Shown piece by piece: positions 33,270 through 43,492 of a stretch of DNA of 64,000 nt. The stretch spans positions 930,001 to 994,000 of the forward strand of contig CM071590.1 in the NCBI GenBank assembly GCA_036429605.1. Reading direction: 5' to 3'. This stretch comes from Cladobotryum mycophilum (taxonomy: Eukaryota > Ascomycota > Sordariomycetes > Hypocreales > Hypocreaceae). Numbering within the stretch: position 1 is the first letter of the stretch; each line of letters starts with the position of its first letter. The notes beneath the pieces are model-generated. The model saw only the letters and a list, made by a program, of their open reading frames with translations. It made no database searches and was not told the origin of the DNA. The translations under genes and the position numbers were made by a program.

Positions 33270-34283
33270 ATGTCTGGTTCCTACCCTTACATGGAGTGGC
33301 CACCCGTCACCATTTCCCCTGAGGCTGATGATCACGACTCATACCATGTCTCACACTACGACTCGGGCAGCTCAGCCAAATCTGTAGCCTGCGAAATCCC
33401 CCCAAGTGTTCCCGAACCTCTTCCGGAGGGCGCAGCTCCAGCCATCATCGACCGGCCACGGCTTCAGCGAGCTCACCTAATCGGTTACTACGTCGGCAAT
33501 ATCTGCCTAGCGAGGCGTGTGCCCCCGAGCGCATCGCTGCCAGAGGGGATCATCTTCGACTGTGAACAGAGTGCTGAGACGATTTTCGATATTGAAGAAA
33601 TGTTCAGCCCTGAGGACTTAACTACTTTTGCAAAACCGAACACTCCCGTTCACTACAGCCCTGGGGATTTCGATGATAGGCTCAACGAGCCAAAGGGTCC
33701 CGATGTGTTCATGAGGGAGATCAACAACCTCGGCTTTCTTACGCTCAAGGGGTTCTTACAATTCATCTATCGCAAAGACATTTCTCAACTACTCCGTGAT
33801 GAACTCTATTGTTTCGGACTTGGCAAGAGTGAGCTTACAAAAGGTAGCAAAGATGTAGTCTTGAAGAAGACACCTCTTTTCCTGGCTAGGGTGGAGGCCA
33901 AGATCAAAGAGGCGTGGAAAGACCCCATGGTACATGACAAACTGAACCGGCCAAAGGACTCCTGGCGCCCAGAGGATTTCGTTGCGCGTTTCGCTCTCAA
34001 GCTCGCCGCGCTCTGCGACGGGAAGCTGGCGGGACTCAAACATATCCCGGACGCTAGGGTTGTAGCCTGGGCAGCAATTGAACTCGCGCGTGTTTACTTG
34101 CGAATGCACCCTTCGTGGGGTCCTGATGATGGAAGAGCGGTATTCTATCCGGACATCAAGAGGCGTTGCCGTCACCCCGAGACCGAAAGGATCATGGTAC
34201 GCGCCTGCAAACCGTCCAGTTCCACTATTTTGCATGAGACGATCCAAGAGACCTTGGCTAGCAGACGATTGATTAGGGTGTAG
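33270..34283 (+). CDS. family A paralogue 3 (unknown function)
   Basis: Unrecognised single-exon protein of 337 residues starting MSGSYPYMEW. It shares long blocks with the paralogue at 25322: PEGIIFDC..ETIFDIEE (92-110), EPKGPDVFMREINNLGFLTL (140-159), EDFVARFALKLAALCDGK (235-252), VAWAAIELARVYLRMH (265-280), GPDDGRAVFYPDIK (284-297) and CKPSSSTI (313-320). The high identity to A2 and lower identity to A1 suggest A2/A3 arose by a later duplication. It is predicted soluble. About 700 bases downstream lies the damaged family B copy in convergent orientation, so A and B copies again lie side by side. Confidence 0.8.
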   Translation: MSGSYPYMEWPPVTISPEADDHDSYHVSHYDSGSSAKSVACEIPPSVPEPLPEGAAPAIIDRPRLQRAHLIGYYVGNICLARRVPPSASLPEGIIFDCEQSAETIFDIEEMFSPEDLTTFAKPNTPVHYSPGDFDDRLNEPKGPDVFMREINNLGFLTLKGFLQFIYRKDISQLLRDELYCFGLGKSELTKGSKDVVLKKTPLFLARVEAKIKEAWKDPMVHDKLNRPKDSWRPEDFVARFALKLAALCDGKLAGLKHIPDARVVAWAAIELARVYLRMHPSWGPDDGRAVFYPDIKRRCRHPETERIMVRACKPSSSTILHETIQETLASRRLIRV

Positions 34284-34994
34284 ACGAGAATAGATTTTGA
34301 CGTTTTTTTATAGAACAATGGTGATATACCGGCTCGTGATATTCTTTGTATTCATGGTGATGTTGGTATGTTCAAGTAAAAAGCGCTTTTTGGATGGTTT
34401 TCCCCTTACCTTGGCATTCCACCGCATTCATCTCTTGAACCATGGATCCAATTCATCATGCTCTCTCTCATTTGGCGCAATGGACCGGTATCGTAAAGGA
34501 TGTGACGGCAGGGATTCTGTCCATGATGTACACTCGTGCTTGTGCTACAATGGGGGATCATGTTGATAGAAGATGGTGCTGATGATGACGTTATTTCGAT
34601 CCGCGCGGTGGTCGGCTCGTCGCTGGATAGCTGGTGAAGGATCAATGCCGCCCAAAGGCCGTGGGTTTAAACTACTGCTCAGTGTTGAGGAAGTGCCGGC
34701 TGCCATTTGTCTTCTCTCATTTTCGTAGGTTATTGGAAGCAGTCATGTAGGGATCAAAGAGACCTTTTCTCTGCCATAAAATGTGGAGCAATTTGTCTTC
34801 TAGGTCTGCACCCCTTCTTTTTTATCAGTGTATCATTTTAATGCGTGCTTATGGGTAATTTAATGCCCATCATACATACAATCAATCTATAAACCCTCCA
34901 TCTCTGTCAACCCTTGTAATGTCACATATCAACCACCACACAACCCCCAAAGTAGAGATCCATCACTCCACGTGGAAGGCTCTCATTCATATTC
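34284..34994. other. gene-free spacer between convergent A3 and B3
   Basis: About 700 bases; nothing recognised beyond the 3' flanks of both genes. Confidence 0.5.
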
Positions 34995-35811
34995 TCACAT
35001 CAACAACTTTACGAAGAGTAGTACTAAGCTTGCAGTCACTACGGTAATCGAAATCCCAAAAGCCATTTGGACGACATTGGGAGACTCCCCATTTCGCATC
35101 AAGTTGCTAATCTCATGAATCGCTTCACGCTTGAGAGCGCCCCAAGTGGGAGCTCGAGATTCCTGCTGATCTCGGTTGAGAGATCTCAACGGTGGACCTT
35201 GGCTAACCGATGGAGTCTCTAGCCAATGCTGCTGCATCACAACATCACTGACATACCGACAGATTCCATCAATGCGTTCCAGTTCATGGCCTACACAGCG
35301 CTGCGCATCGGGAAAAGCCTTCACCTCATAGCAAGTCTCCTCAATGCATTCGTCTACATGGTGGTTAGAGCGGTATATGGGAAAACCTTGCTTTGTTCTA
35401 GAGAAGGAGGTTTAGAAACACATACGTGGAGGGCAATACCACTGCCGAGCATCGCCGCTTAGCTCACGAGTACAGTAAGGCTACACATATCGGGAATCTG
35501 ACCTCCAACAGTCAAAACGCTGAAAACAAGCTGTCAGGGAATATACGGCTGACTCACGAGTGTCGCAATAAACTTTTGTTCGCTCTTTTCTCTGCATGCA
35601 AATGATGGTATCACAAACGCGACCACACGAGTCTAGGCGCTCGTCAGCACGGCAAATGAGATGAAACTAATGGCGAGCATAGTAACTCACGTATTTGGCA
35701 GTACGAGGAATCGAACCAAACTCCCATAAGCTTCCGGGACCAGCGCTCTTCGTTGCATTGGGGGTCGTTACACAAGGATCTTCGGGGTTGTGAGCCGGTG
35801 GTGGCACCCAT
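34995..35811 (-). pseudogene. family B paralogue 3, damaged in exon 3
   Basis: Same architecture as the paralogues at 23021 and 37124. Exons are 35811-35691 (module C-x4-C-x18-C-x2-H, CNDPQC..YCQIH), 35632-35558 (x10, CDTIIC..YCDTH), a degenerate exon 3 at about 35497-35426, and 35353-34995 (x11, CIEETC..RCVGHE). In exon 3 the first Cys is Tyr (TAT at 35489-35487) and a TAG stop lies at 35483-35481; aligned to the other copies these are TGT-to-TAT and CAG-to-TAG changes. All four exons start and end in the same phase, so skipping exon 3 would leave an open 184-residue product. The C-terminus ends in a hydrophobic stretch (AFGISITVVTASLVLLFVKL) that could be a tail anchor. Either a pseudogene or a three-module variant. 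Confidence 0.65.
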
Positions 35812-37123
35812 GAACCCTGGTATCTTGAATGGCTTGTTGAAGAAGGGCTTTGTTGCAACAGCCGCAACTCTCCTGGCTAATTGATGTACAAAAGAACACA
35901 AGGAGAAGATAGAGGCGATGATGACGTGGTTGTGGTCGTGATGTTGCGGTAACGGCGGCGACGGAGGGTATGGAAAATAAAAGGGAAGAAGAGGAATAAT
36001 AACGAGAAGAGGAAGAAGAGGAGAAGGGGGAGAAGGAGGAGGGTGTGGTGGAAGAAAAACGGTGGAAGCAAAGGGGGAATGCATGCGCTTAGCCGGCAGG
36101 GTGAGGGTTGAAAGCTCAAGAGGAAACGAATATGCCACTAGACTCATCACGGGTGCTGAGTATGCTGCCCTTGCCAATTCGAATATATCATGGAGTGTGT
36201 ATACATGATGACGGGAAGGATTCCATTTGCCAATTTATTCCTATTTTGGATCACGGCGTTTATATGCTTTGGTCGTTTTTATCGTTTCCTTTGTTCTAAG
36301 CAACTGATCTAATGTCGATCTATTATTATCCTTTGTTTCTAGACCAACCTACCTCAAACAATTGATCTGGATCGTGTTGATAATCTCGATATCCAACAAT
36401 GCTCCGTCCAAGGTTGCCGCTTCAATGAGGTTACCTGGGGACTGGCGAACGGTTTGAGCCACTGTGTCCTCTTTTGCTGCGTTTTCTTTCACTATCACAA
36501 TGCAAGCCCCGCTCGATGACTGAAGACCACAACGAAAACTTCCTAGTCTTCCTGGAATAGAACCAAGCATTTTAAGCTGCAGAGATTGATTGATAGCCCT
36601 TCAATTCTTCCGAATTTACCCAGTACGAGCCCCCGTTGTTGTTCCGTTCCGGGCTCCGGTACAGTTCACGGAGATGTGGGACCGGACACGCTCTAGTTTC
36701 CCTACCGTAAGTAGAGTTCTCACCAAATTGAACCAAGCAGGCCTCTCTGGGCCATCCACTTCCTGGCACTATCTTAGGACACAGGTTGGTTTTTAGTGCC
36801 CGTATTGTAGAGAAAGATTGGAGCAAAAAGACAGTTCCGCCGTGGTTCAATTTGGCGAGTATTTAACATAGTATTTAAACAAAATAGGCAATCGAGTAAC
36901 AAGACGGATATAAGAACGCAGCTGGAGGAGGGGGTCAAGAGGGAGGATAAACAGACACTTGGATGGACGGATTTTGTACATGTTCAGTGCTAGAAGGGCT
37001 ATTGTGTTTTAACCCACTACTTGGGAGGAAGAGGTGATATATTTCTTCTACTTAGGTACTGATGGTGTGTCTGTGTGAAGGATTTGGGTCATCTACAAAA
37101 TTGAAGGCCATTGGACTCAGGGA
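35812..37123. other. spacer with one dispersed-repeat copy
   Basis: No gene. Purine-rich GAAGAGGA repeats at about 35,980-36,045 and dispersed repeat copy 2 at about 36624-36690. Confidence 0.5.
36624..36690 (+). repeat. dispersed ~70-bp repeat, copy 2
   Basis: Contains GAGCCCCCGTTGTTGTT, GGGCTCCGGTA and GTTCACGGAGATGTGGGACC in the same order as the copy at 21411-21480 (which is on the opposite strand). Confidence 0.65.
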
Positions 37124-38241
37124 TCATGTAGAGAAACAGACAAACATGTTCCAAGCAGTCTTGATAAGAAGTGTATTCAGATAATTTACCTCATGTTCAT
37201 CGAAATCATATACTATAGCCGTGAAGAAGAAGAAAAGAAAAAGAAAAAAAAAGGCAGGCCAAGAATGTCCCTCACCATGAGAACAACACTCTACCCACAA
37301 TTTGCATCGCCATGAGAAATCCCATAACCCCCCTCCAAGCACAAACACCCATATGTCCTCTCCCTCCACGACGACGACTCCCCCTTCTCTTCCTCCACCT
37401 CCATCGCCGCTTTTAACCTCCCCATCGAGTCGCCCGGAATTGCCCTCGGAATCGAGCTCTGCCACCTCCTCCACCGCGCGCTTTTCCCTGAGAGTAGGCA
37501 GAGGCGCGGCGCGGCGGGGGCTCTGCGCATCATCGGACTCGATCCATGTGTTTGATCGGTCCGTTGAGTCCGAGTCGCTCTCGGGACCCGACCCCTCGGC
37601 GCGTGAGCGGGCCTTGGCCAGCTCTTTCTCGTGGTATTCGCAGAACAACGAGGTCGCGCTCTTGAGAGGGTGGCTGCATTGCTTGAGGCTGCACTGGTCT
37701 GTTGAAAAGAAAAGGGGGGTTTCCCGGCATGAGCCATGATTCGAGCTTGGGCTGCGATCGGTAAAATACTTACGTTTAGGGCAGTACCACTTTAATGACG
37801 GGAGCTTTGTCTTTATCTCTGTTTTGCAGCCCTTCATGTGGCATCTAGCATCTTTGCACGTGTGTCAGCTAGACCCGTCGCAGTGAGCAAAAGGGGGTGA
37901 ACTAACGCTTTGAGCAATATAGCTGCTCTTTTCGCTTCTGCTTCATACAATTTGCAGGTCCAAGCCCGCAAGAGTCTACAAACCAACCAAAAGGAAAAAA
38001 GTCAGCAGCTAGAACACGAAGAAGACGGTGGGCTTCATGCATAAAAAGGGAGGAGAGAAGGGGGAGGGGTTCGCGTACGCTCCCGACAATAGTTGGAGTC
38101 ATAGCTTTTCCCGTCCCTGGTCGTGGTCCAGGGTGCCTTGTTGCATGCATGGGCGTTGCATGTCTTCCCCGTCGGCTTCTTGCCTGTCTTTGCGGGGGCG
38201 CTGGGTTTTGTGCCCGAGCGTTTGCTGTGTGAAGGCATCAT
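37124..38241 (-). CDS. family B paralogue 2: four-module Cys/His protein
   Basis: Unrecognised 294-residue protein from four exons: 38241-38079, 37975-37907, 37851-37774 and 37698-37124. Each exon encodes one module: CNAHAC-x18-CREH, CGLGPANC-x10-CSKH (six residues between the first two Cys), CHMKGC-x14-CPKH and CSLKQC-x11-CEYH. Every intron is phase 1 and splits the last His codon of the module (C|AT or C|AC). Last-Cys spacings 18/10/14/11 equal those of the paralogue at 23021. After the modules come a Lys/Glu helix, a long Ser/Asp-rich acidic region and a hydrophobic stretch near residues 250-270 that may be a membrane span. The end of the last exon overlaps low-complexity DNA, so the exact C-terminus is less certain. 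Zinc binding is inferred from the residue pattern. Confidence 0.75.
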
Positions 38242-40984
38242 GTTGTCTTCCTTTTTTTGAAGATTGTGTGTGAGTAGGTGTTTTTCCTTCTTCACGCCCG
38301 ATAATATCTATAACTGTAGTCTTTCTTGTGAAGTAAAGATTGATAATGTTGATTGAAAAGATGGAGAGAGGAAACTCCCCCTATTTATGTCCATTCTGGC
38401 TCTCTCTTTAGAGTCATCGCTAGCTCATAAAACTGTCATGATGGATATCCATCATCCGCTTGTTTGACTCAACTGTGAGGCGCAAGCTGTTCAACGTATC
38501 TGTCAGGGCGCGGTTCTAACCCGCGTGCAATCCAAAAGGCTCCCGTTGACAGGCTGCGACAACCCGTTCCGCGGGAGGTGACAAACCCCACGTCCTACCG
38601 CCCCTCTAGTTTGCCTTGTGCTGCCTGGACCAGGGGTCATGAGGTCGCGCGGCGGGTATTTATCCTCCTAAATCTGTACCTTATCGATCGGTGAGGGGGA
38701 GTGGTGCGACATGAGATTGACAGTGATTCACTGCTCATGGCAGATTTGTCATGCGACAATCAAACACCCAAGGTTGCATCATCAACCGATTTCAGCGGCC
38801 CCAGAACGCCAATCTACATTCCGGTAACCGATCAACATTCGTGTTTGTAGGTCCTCACTTCATTGTTTGACATGTCCTTGATTCACATCAAGCTCTTTTT
38901 GCCGTGACGTAGGAGCACGCAAATGAGGCGGAGCCGACATCCGTTGACCGCACCTTGCGGTGTGAGGGTCGAAATGAAGGCAGCAAGAATGCCTTTTGAC
39001 CAAGTTTGTTCGAATAGCTTCGCTTAGAGCTGTTCAATCTTTATACACCTCGCTTCCAACATCCATTTACTTTCAAGACTCTTCCCAAAGTTGATATATG
39101 ACCACGTGATGCGCTTGCAAGCCTTACCTGGCGTCACCGTATATCGACGGGAGCCAAAGGCCGTCAAGGTTCTCATATGACTCACTGGCAATGAGCTTCA
39201 AGCTTGTGTTTCGACATTGCCATGAGTGCAAGGTGGATCACTTCACGTCATAGCTTGATGAGAAAGCGCATCACAAATGAGTTGAAGCGAATGCCAACAG
39301 TGCTGTTGGGAATCGAGCCCAGCTCGCTCCAAGACACTCGGATTAATCACTTGTTGAGTGAGGAGTTTTGGGAAGTCGGGGCCATGTTTGGCAAAAAATA
39401 ACGAAAGAGTACAGTCTCGATGCAGTCGTTTGAGCATATGTGAGGCCAAATCCGCTATGCCTTGACGTATTCATCCTACAAGACCATCGAAGCTCCCATG
39501 CCCCTGGGATTCACAGGGCAGCGCACCCTAAAACAATCTTGACAAAGAGGAGTGAGTTAAGTGTATCAGCAAACTATGCGTGAATATCACTAGCCCTTTT
39601 GCCTTTTCTCAGTCTAGCACTGATGGCTCCTCATTTCACTTCGAGCTTTAGACCCCGCGCCATCGTTGTCGTTGGCCCCGGGAGGATCACGGAGATGTGG
39701 GGCCGGAAGGATCGTGTCTCGCCGTGTCTACCCGTACCGAGGTCCAGTTAGACACAAGCCCCAGGCCCAGGCCCATGGCAGTCAAGCTACCTACCATCAA
39801 CAAGCCAAACGGTCGAAGAAAGATGGACTATGAGATGTATCAAAGCACATCATGAAAATATTATAACCATTTATTTTCTTATTAAATGGACTCAAAGACG
39901 TTTCGGCTTTGAACAGCTGCCCGAAGAACGGAGACCAGCATCGTCCCGCCATGCCGGATGCCAATTTCAAGACAAAGACCAATCAGATTCATCTCCCACT
40001 CACCACTTTTAGTTCTTTAATCCCGAAGCATTCAGGCAATTTCGCCGCCCCCATGCTCTGCTTTTTTGCATTTCTCCCAAGTGCCGACTTTCGGAAGCCC
40101 TCCATGCGGGGAAATAGAATCGCGCAATCTGTCAATCATTCATTCCTATGAAAACGCCCACCGGACAAGACAAAGAAGCATAACCACGTACTTTGTTCGT
40201 TCAATAGCTCAAAATATCGGTCTTATCGTTTGATAGACTTATCAGTCGATAGATGCCACAAGAACGAAGAAAAAAGGGCCAACACCACCCTCCCAAAAAG
40301 CCACTCTGACAGCCACACATTCCAGCTGAACAGTGGCAACCCAAAGCCCAGCTTCAGCCGCGGTGAAACTCCTCCAGTGAACGCAGGCATGCCATGCCCA
40401 TCCCTATCTTTTCCCCGCAATGCCAAGATTGGGGGTGTTGCTGTGCTGTGCAGTGCAGTGCTATTGTATGCATGCATGTATGTTAAAAAAAGGCCGTCAC
40501 TCTCCCTACGGAACAGGTGATAGCCGGAGTTGGTGGTAGGCCCTCTTTTTTCGCTAATCTCTGGGAGCTGTTCTGTTCCGCCATCGCACATGTAAAAAGG
40601 AACCATCCCCAGCAATAGTCATGGCCTTGTGTGTGCGTCATACTACGCAACCAAAAAAAAGACGTTAACCTGGACCGTAGACATGGATTGCGACAATAGA
40701 GACAGACTCTTGGCAATCTAGAGAGAGACTACTCTTTTTCTCTTTTTACCCTCTTCACGTGCCTTCTCTCAACACCATCTTGAAGCCTCCAACAATCGCA
40801 CCTGAGATGTAGTCAGTTTGACACCGCCCTCTATTATTTTCTCTCAGTCGCATCTCATCTTCTGCTTCAATTGACTTGATCGTTTACCCTTCCCCTTTAC
40901 ATATCATGATTTGATCTTTTTTCCCTCCCATTCCAGCTCCTCGAGCAGTTAAACAATCAGACTCTATAGAGATACCTCCCCGTC
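38242..40984. other. 2.7-kb gene-free spacer
   Basis: No gene is supported. Contains dispersed repeat copy 3 (39655-39711) and a short B-box-like GGCTCGATTCCC on the minus strand near 39,305-39,320, with no tRNA fold. The last 250 bases before 40985 are a CT-rich promoter-like region for the transporter. Confidence 0.5.
39655..39711 (+). repeat. dispersed ~70-bp repeat, copy 3
   Basis: The most diverged copy: CATCGTTGTCGTTG, CCCCGGGAGGA and ATCACGGAGATGTGGGGCCG in the same order as the copies near 21.4 and 36.6 kb. Confidence 0.55.
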
Positions 40985-42602
40985 ATGTCGCGCCTCGGCA
41001 CCTGGCGAGCCACCTACCTCGTCGTCCTCTCCTGCATCGGCTCATTCCTCTTCGCCTACGACACCGGCATCGTCGGGGGCGTCCTGACCCTCAAGTCCTT
41101 CCAGGATGACATGGGCTTCAGCGAAAAGGAAAAGGAGAATGTGACGTCTCTGTCGGCAAGTCTGCTCCAAGCTGGGGGTAAGTCAGAGAGGTAGCGAAGA
41201 AAGAAAGAAGGAGAAGAAAAAGAAGAGAAAAAAGAGAAAGAAAAAAAGGCCATTTTATTTATTGATTTACGACCAGGGGAAACTAATTCTATTCGTTTAG
41301 CCTTCTTTTCATGTCTTTTCGTCTGGCCTTTTACCGCTCGGTTTGGTCGCAGGTGGTCCATCGCAGTGGCCTCCATGATTTTCAACGTCGGTGCCATTCT
41401 ACAGCTATTTCATCAATATGGCATCGCGACCTGGTACGTCGGACGCACGATATCAGGTATAGGAGCAGGTATAAATTCCGCCCTACGCATCTCCAATCAT
41501 CTCTTCCAAAATATTGTAAACACATGTCCTGACGAGAGAGAAAAATAAAAACAACAGGCGCTGCCACAGTCATCATCCCCCTCTACTCCGCCGAAATGGC
41601 CCCCAAGGAAATCCGCGGCCAGCTCGGCTCCCTCTTCCAGTTCTTCTTCTCCCTCGGCGTCGCGGTCAGCTACTGGGTCGACTACGGCGCCGCCCGCCAC
41701 TTCTCCTCGTCCTCCACCATGCAGTGGCGCATCCCCGTCGCCCTGCAGCTCGTCCCCGGCGGCATCCTCGGCCTGGGCACGCTCCTCATGAGGGAGAGCT
41801 GCCGGTGGCTGGCCCAGAGGGACCGCCACGAGGAGGCCCTCGAGTCGCTCATCTGGGTGAGGGGCGGGACCGACAAGCTGGAGGTGAGGATCGAGTTCAA
41901 CGAGATTGTGGCCGGGATAGAGGAGGAGGAGAGGGTCACGGCGGGTGTGACGTGGAAGGAGTACTTTTTGCCGGCGAATCGATATAGGCTGTTTCTTGCC
42001 ATAACCATGCAAATCGGTGGGCTATATCCATGGATCCCAAGAAGAGCTTGGTATGATGTGCGCGTTTTGCTAACACGGCATGGGTTCAAGGTGCTCAATT
42101 AACGGGAAATACATCCCTCGCATATTGTATGAGAACCCAACCCAACCCCCAACCCCTTCTTCCAACCACCAGTCCTACGGTGTTGTGTTTACTAACAATA
42201 CCACCAGTCTCCCCCCAGGTCTTCCAGCTCGTCGGAGCCGGACACAATGCCCTCCTCCTCAGCGGCTTCTTCGGCGTCTGCAAAGTCATCAGCTGCGCAT
42301 TCTTCCTCCTCTTCCTCGTCGAGAGGGTCGGCCGAAGAGGCTCTCTCCTCGCGGGATCCTTTCTCATGGGCCTGTACATGTTCCTGATTGCTCTGCTCAC
42401 GCAACGATATCCGCCGGCGGATGAGGGAAAGCTGACGCCTCCCGTCATTGGATCTCTTACCCTGATATTCCTAGAAGCCAGTGAGTCTCTCCTCCATCAA
42501 TATGTGCAGTTTTTGCACCCTTTTCTAATCTCTACTCAGTGACATTCAACATCTCATGGGGTCCAATTCCATGGGTAAGTAACCACTTTCTCTCTCTTTC
42601 TT

Positions 42603-42657
<55 letters not shown>

Positions 42658-43085
42658 AATATATAACTCATAGCCGGCTAACCACACACCAGCTATACAT
42701 GAGCGAAATCTTCCCAACCCGAATCCGCGAAGGCGGCGTCGCCGTCGGCGCGGCCACGCAATGGCTCTTCAGCTTCACTTTTTCGCAAATCACCCCTCCG
42801 GCCGTCAACAACCTAGGGTGGAAGACGTTTGTCATGTTCTGCATCTTCAACTGGGCCCTGGTATTCTACACGTGGCTCTTTGTCAAGGAGACAAAGGGGT
42901 TATCCCTCGAGGAGATGGAGATATGTAAGTTGTCTGATTTTCCTCCCCTATATACTACCGACTTTTCATATAATTACATGCTAAACCAGGACATAGTGTT
43001 CAATGCGGAACATACGCAGATTAATATTGCGGCGGCGTATCGAGGAGACCGCAAAAGGTTTGATGAAGAAACGTCTAGGATGTAA
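40985..43085 (+). CDS. MFS sugar transporter, eight exons
   Basis: Major facilitator superfamily sugar/H+ symporter of the plasma membrane, 494 residues after splicing. Exons: 40985-41177, 41301-41468, 41558-42016, 42091-42126, 42208-42480, 42540-42574, 42693-42924 and 42997-43085, all with GT..AG introns and consistent phases. Family motifs are present: FLFAYDTGIVGG in span 1, ARFGRRW after span 2, SAEMAPKEIRGQL, RESCRWL (a variant of PESPRWL), AQLTGNTSLAYFSPQVF in span 7, SEIFPTRIRE and KETKGLSLEEME at the end of span 12. The substrate (hexose, pentose or disaccharide) cannot be read from the sequence. The sixth intron contains a compound TC/AC/AT microsatellite. All exons are intact, with no frameshift. 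Confidence 0.92.
42596..42662. repeat. compound TC-AC-AT microsatellite in transporter intron
   Basis: Consecutive TC, AC and AT dinucleotide runs within the intron between exons 6 and 7 of the sugar transporter. A likely length-polymorphic marker. Confidence 0.85.
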
Positions 43086-43492
43086 TGAGTCAATGATGAT
43101 GATTTGTTTGTAATTTAATTCCATTTTTTATGATATCATGACAATTTCTACAAATGTTGATGACGGGCTCGGTCTTCGGGCTTACTGCAAAGCGCGACGT
43201 CTTGGAGTCGCCAAGCTCGATTCGGTTCAAGTTTCAACAAATTTATCAGCATTTCAAATCAATCTCTATATGAGCAACTACACAACCAACATCAATTTCA
43301 TACCTTTAAACGTGTCTATTTTATACTTATTGGAGATCATATCATAGTTTGCTAGCAGTCAGTTGGAGAGTCCAAGTCATGGGTCTACCACGCACCGCAT
43401 TCAGTAAAGCATCAACCCGTCTATCCTGGAGGTTCTTAGGCGCATTGCATCGCCAAACATGCAAGTCATCTTATTCTTTTCGCTAAGAGCTC
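43086..43492. other. spacer
   Basis: About 400 bases with no gene or repeat recognised. Confidence 0.5.

Noticed and set aside
35701..35716. Perfect B-box-like GGTTCGATTCC on the minus strand
   Set aside because: It lies inside exon 1 of the family B copy and encodes part of module 1; no tRNA fold surrounds it.
39290..39345. tRNA-like B box (GGCTCGATTCCC on the minus strand)
   Set aside because: The T-arm does not pair, and there is no anticodon arm or acceptor stem; at most a decayed fragment.
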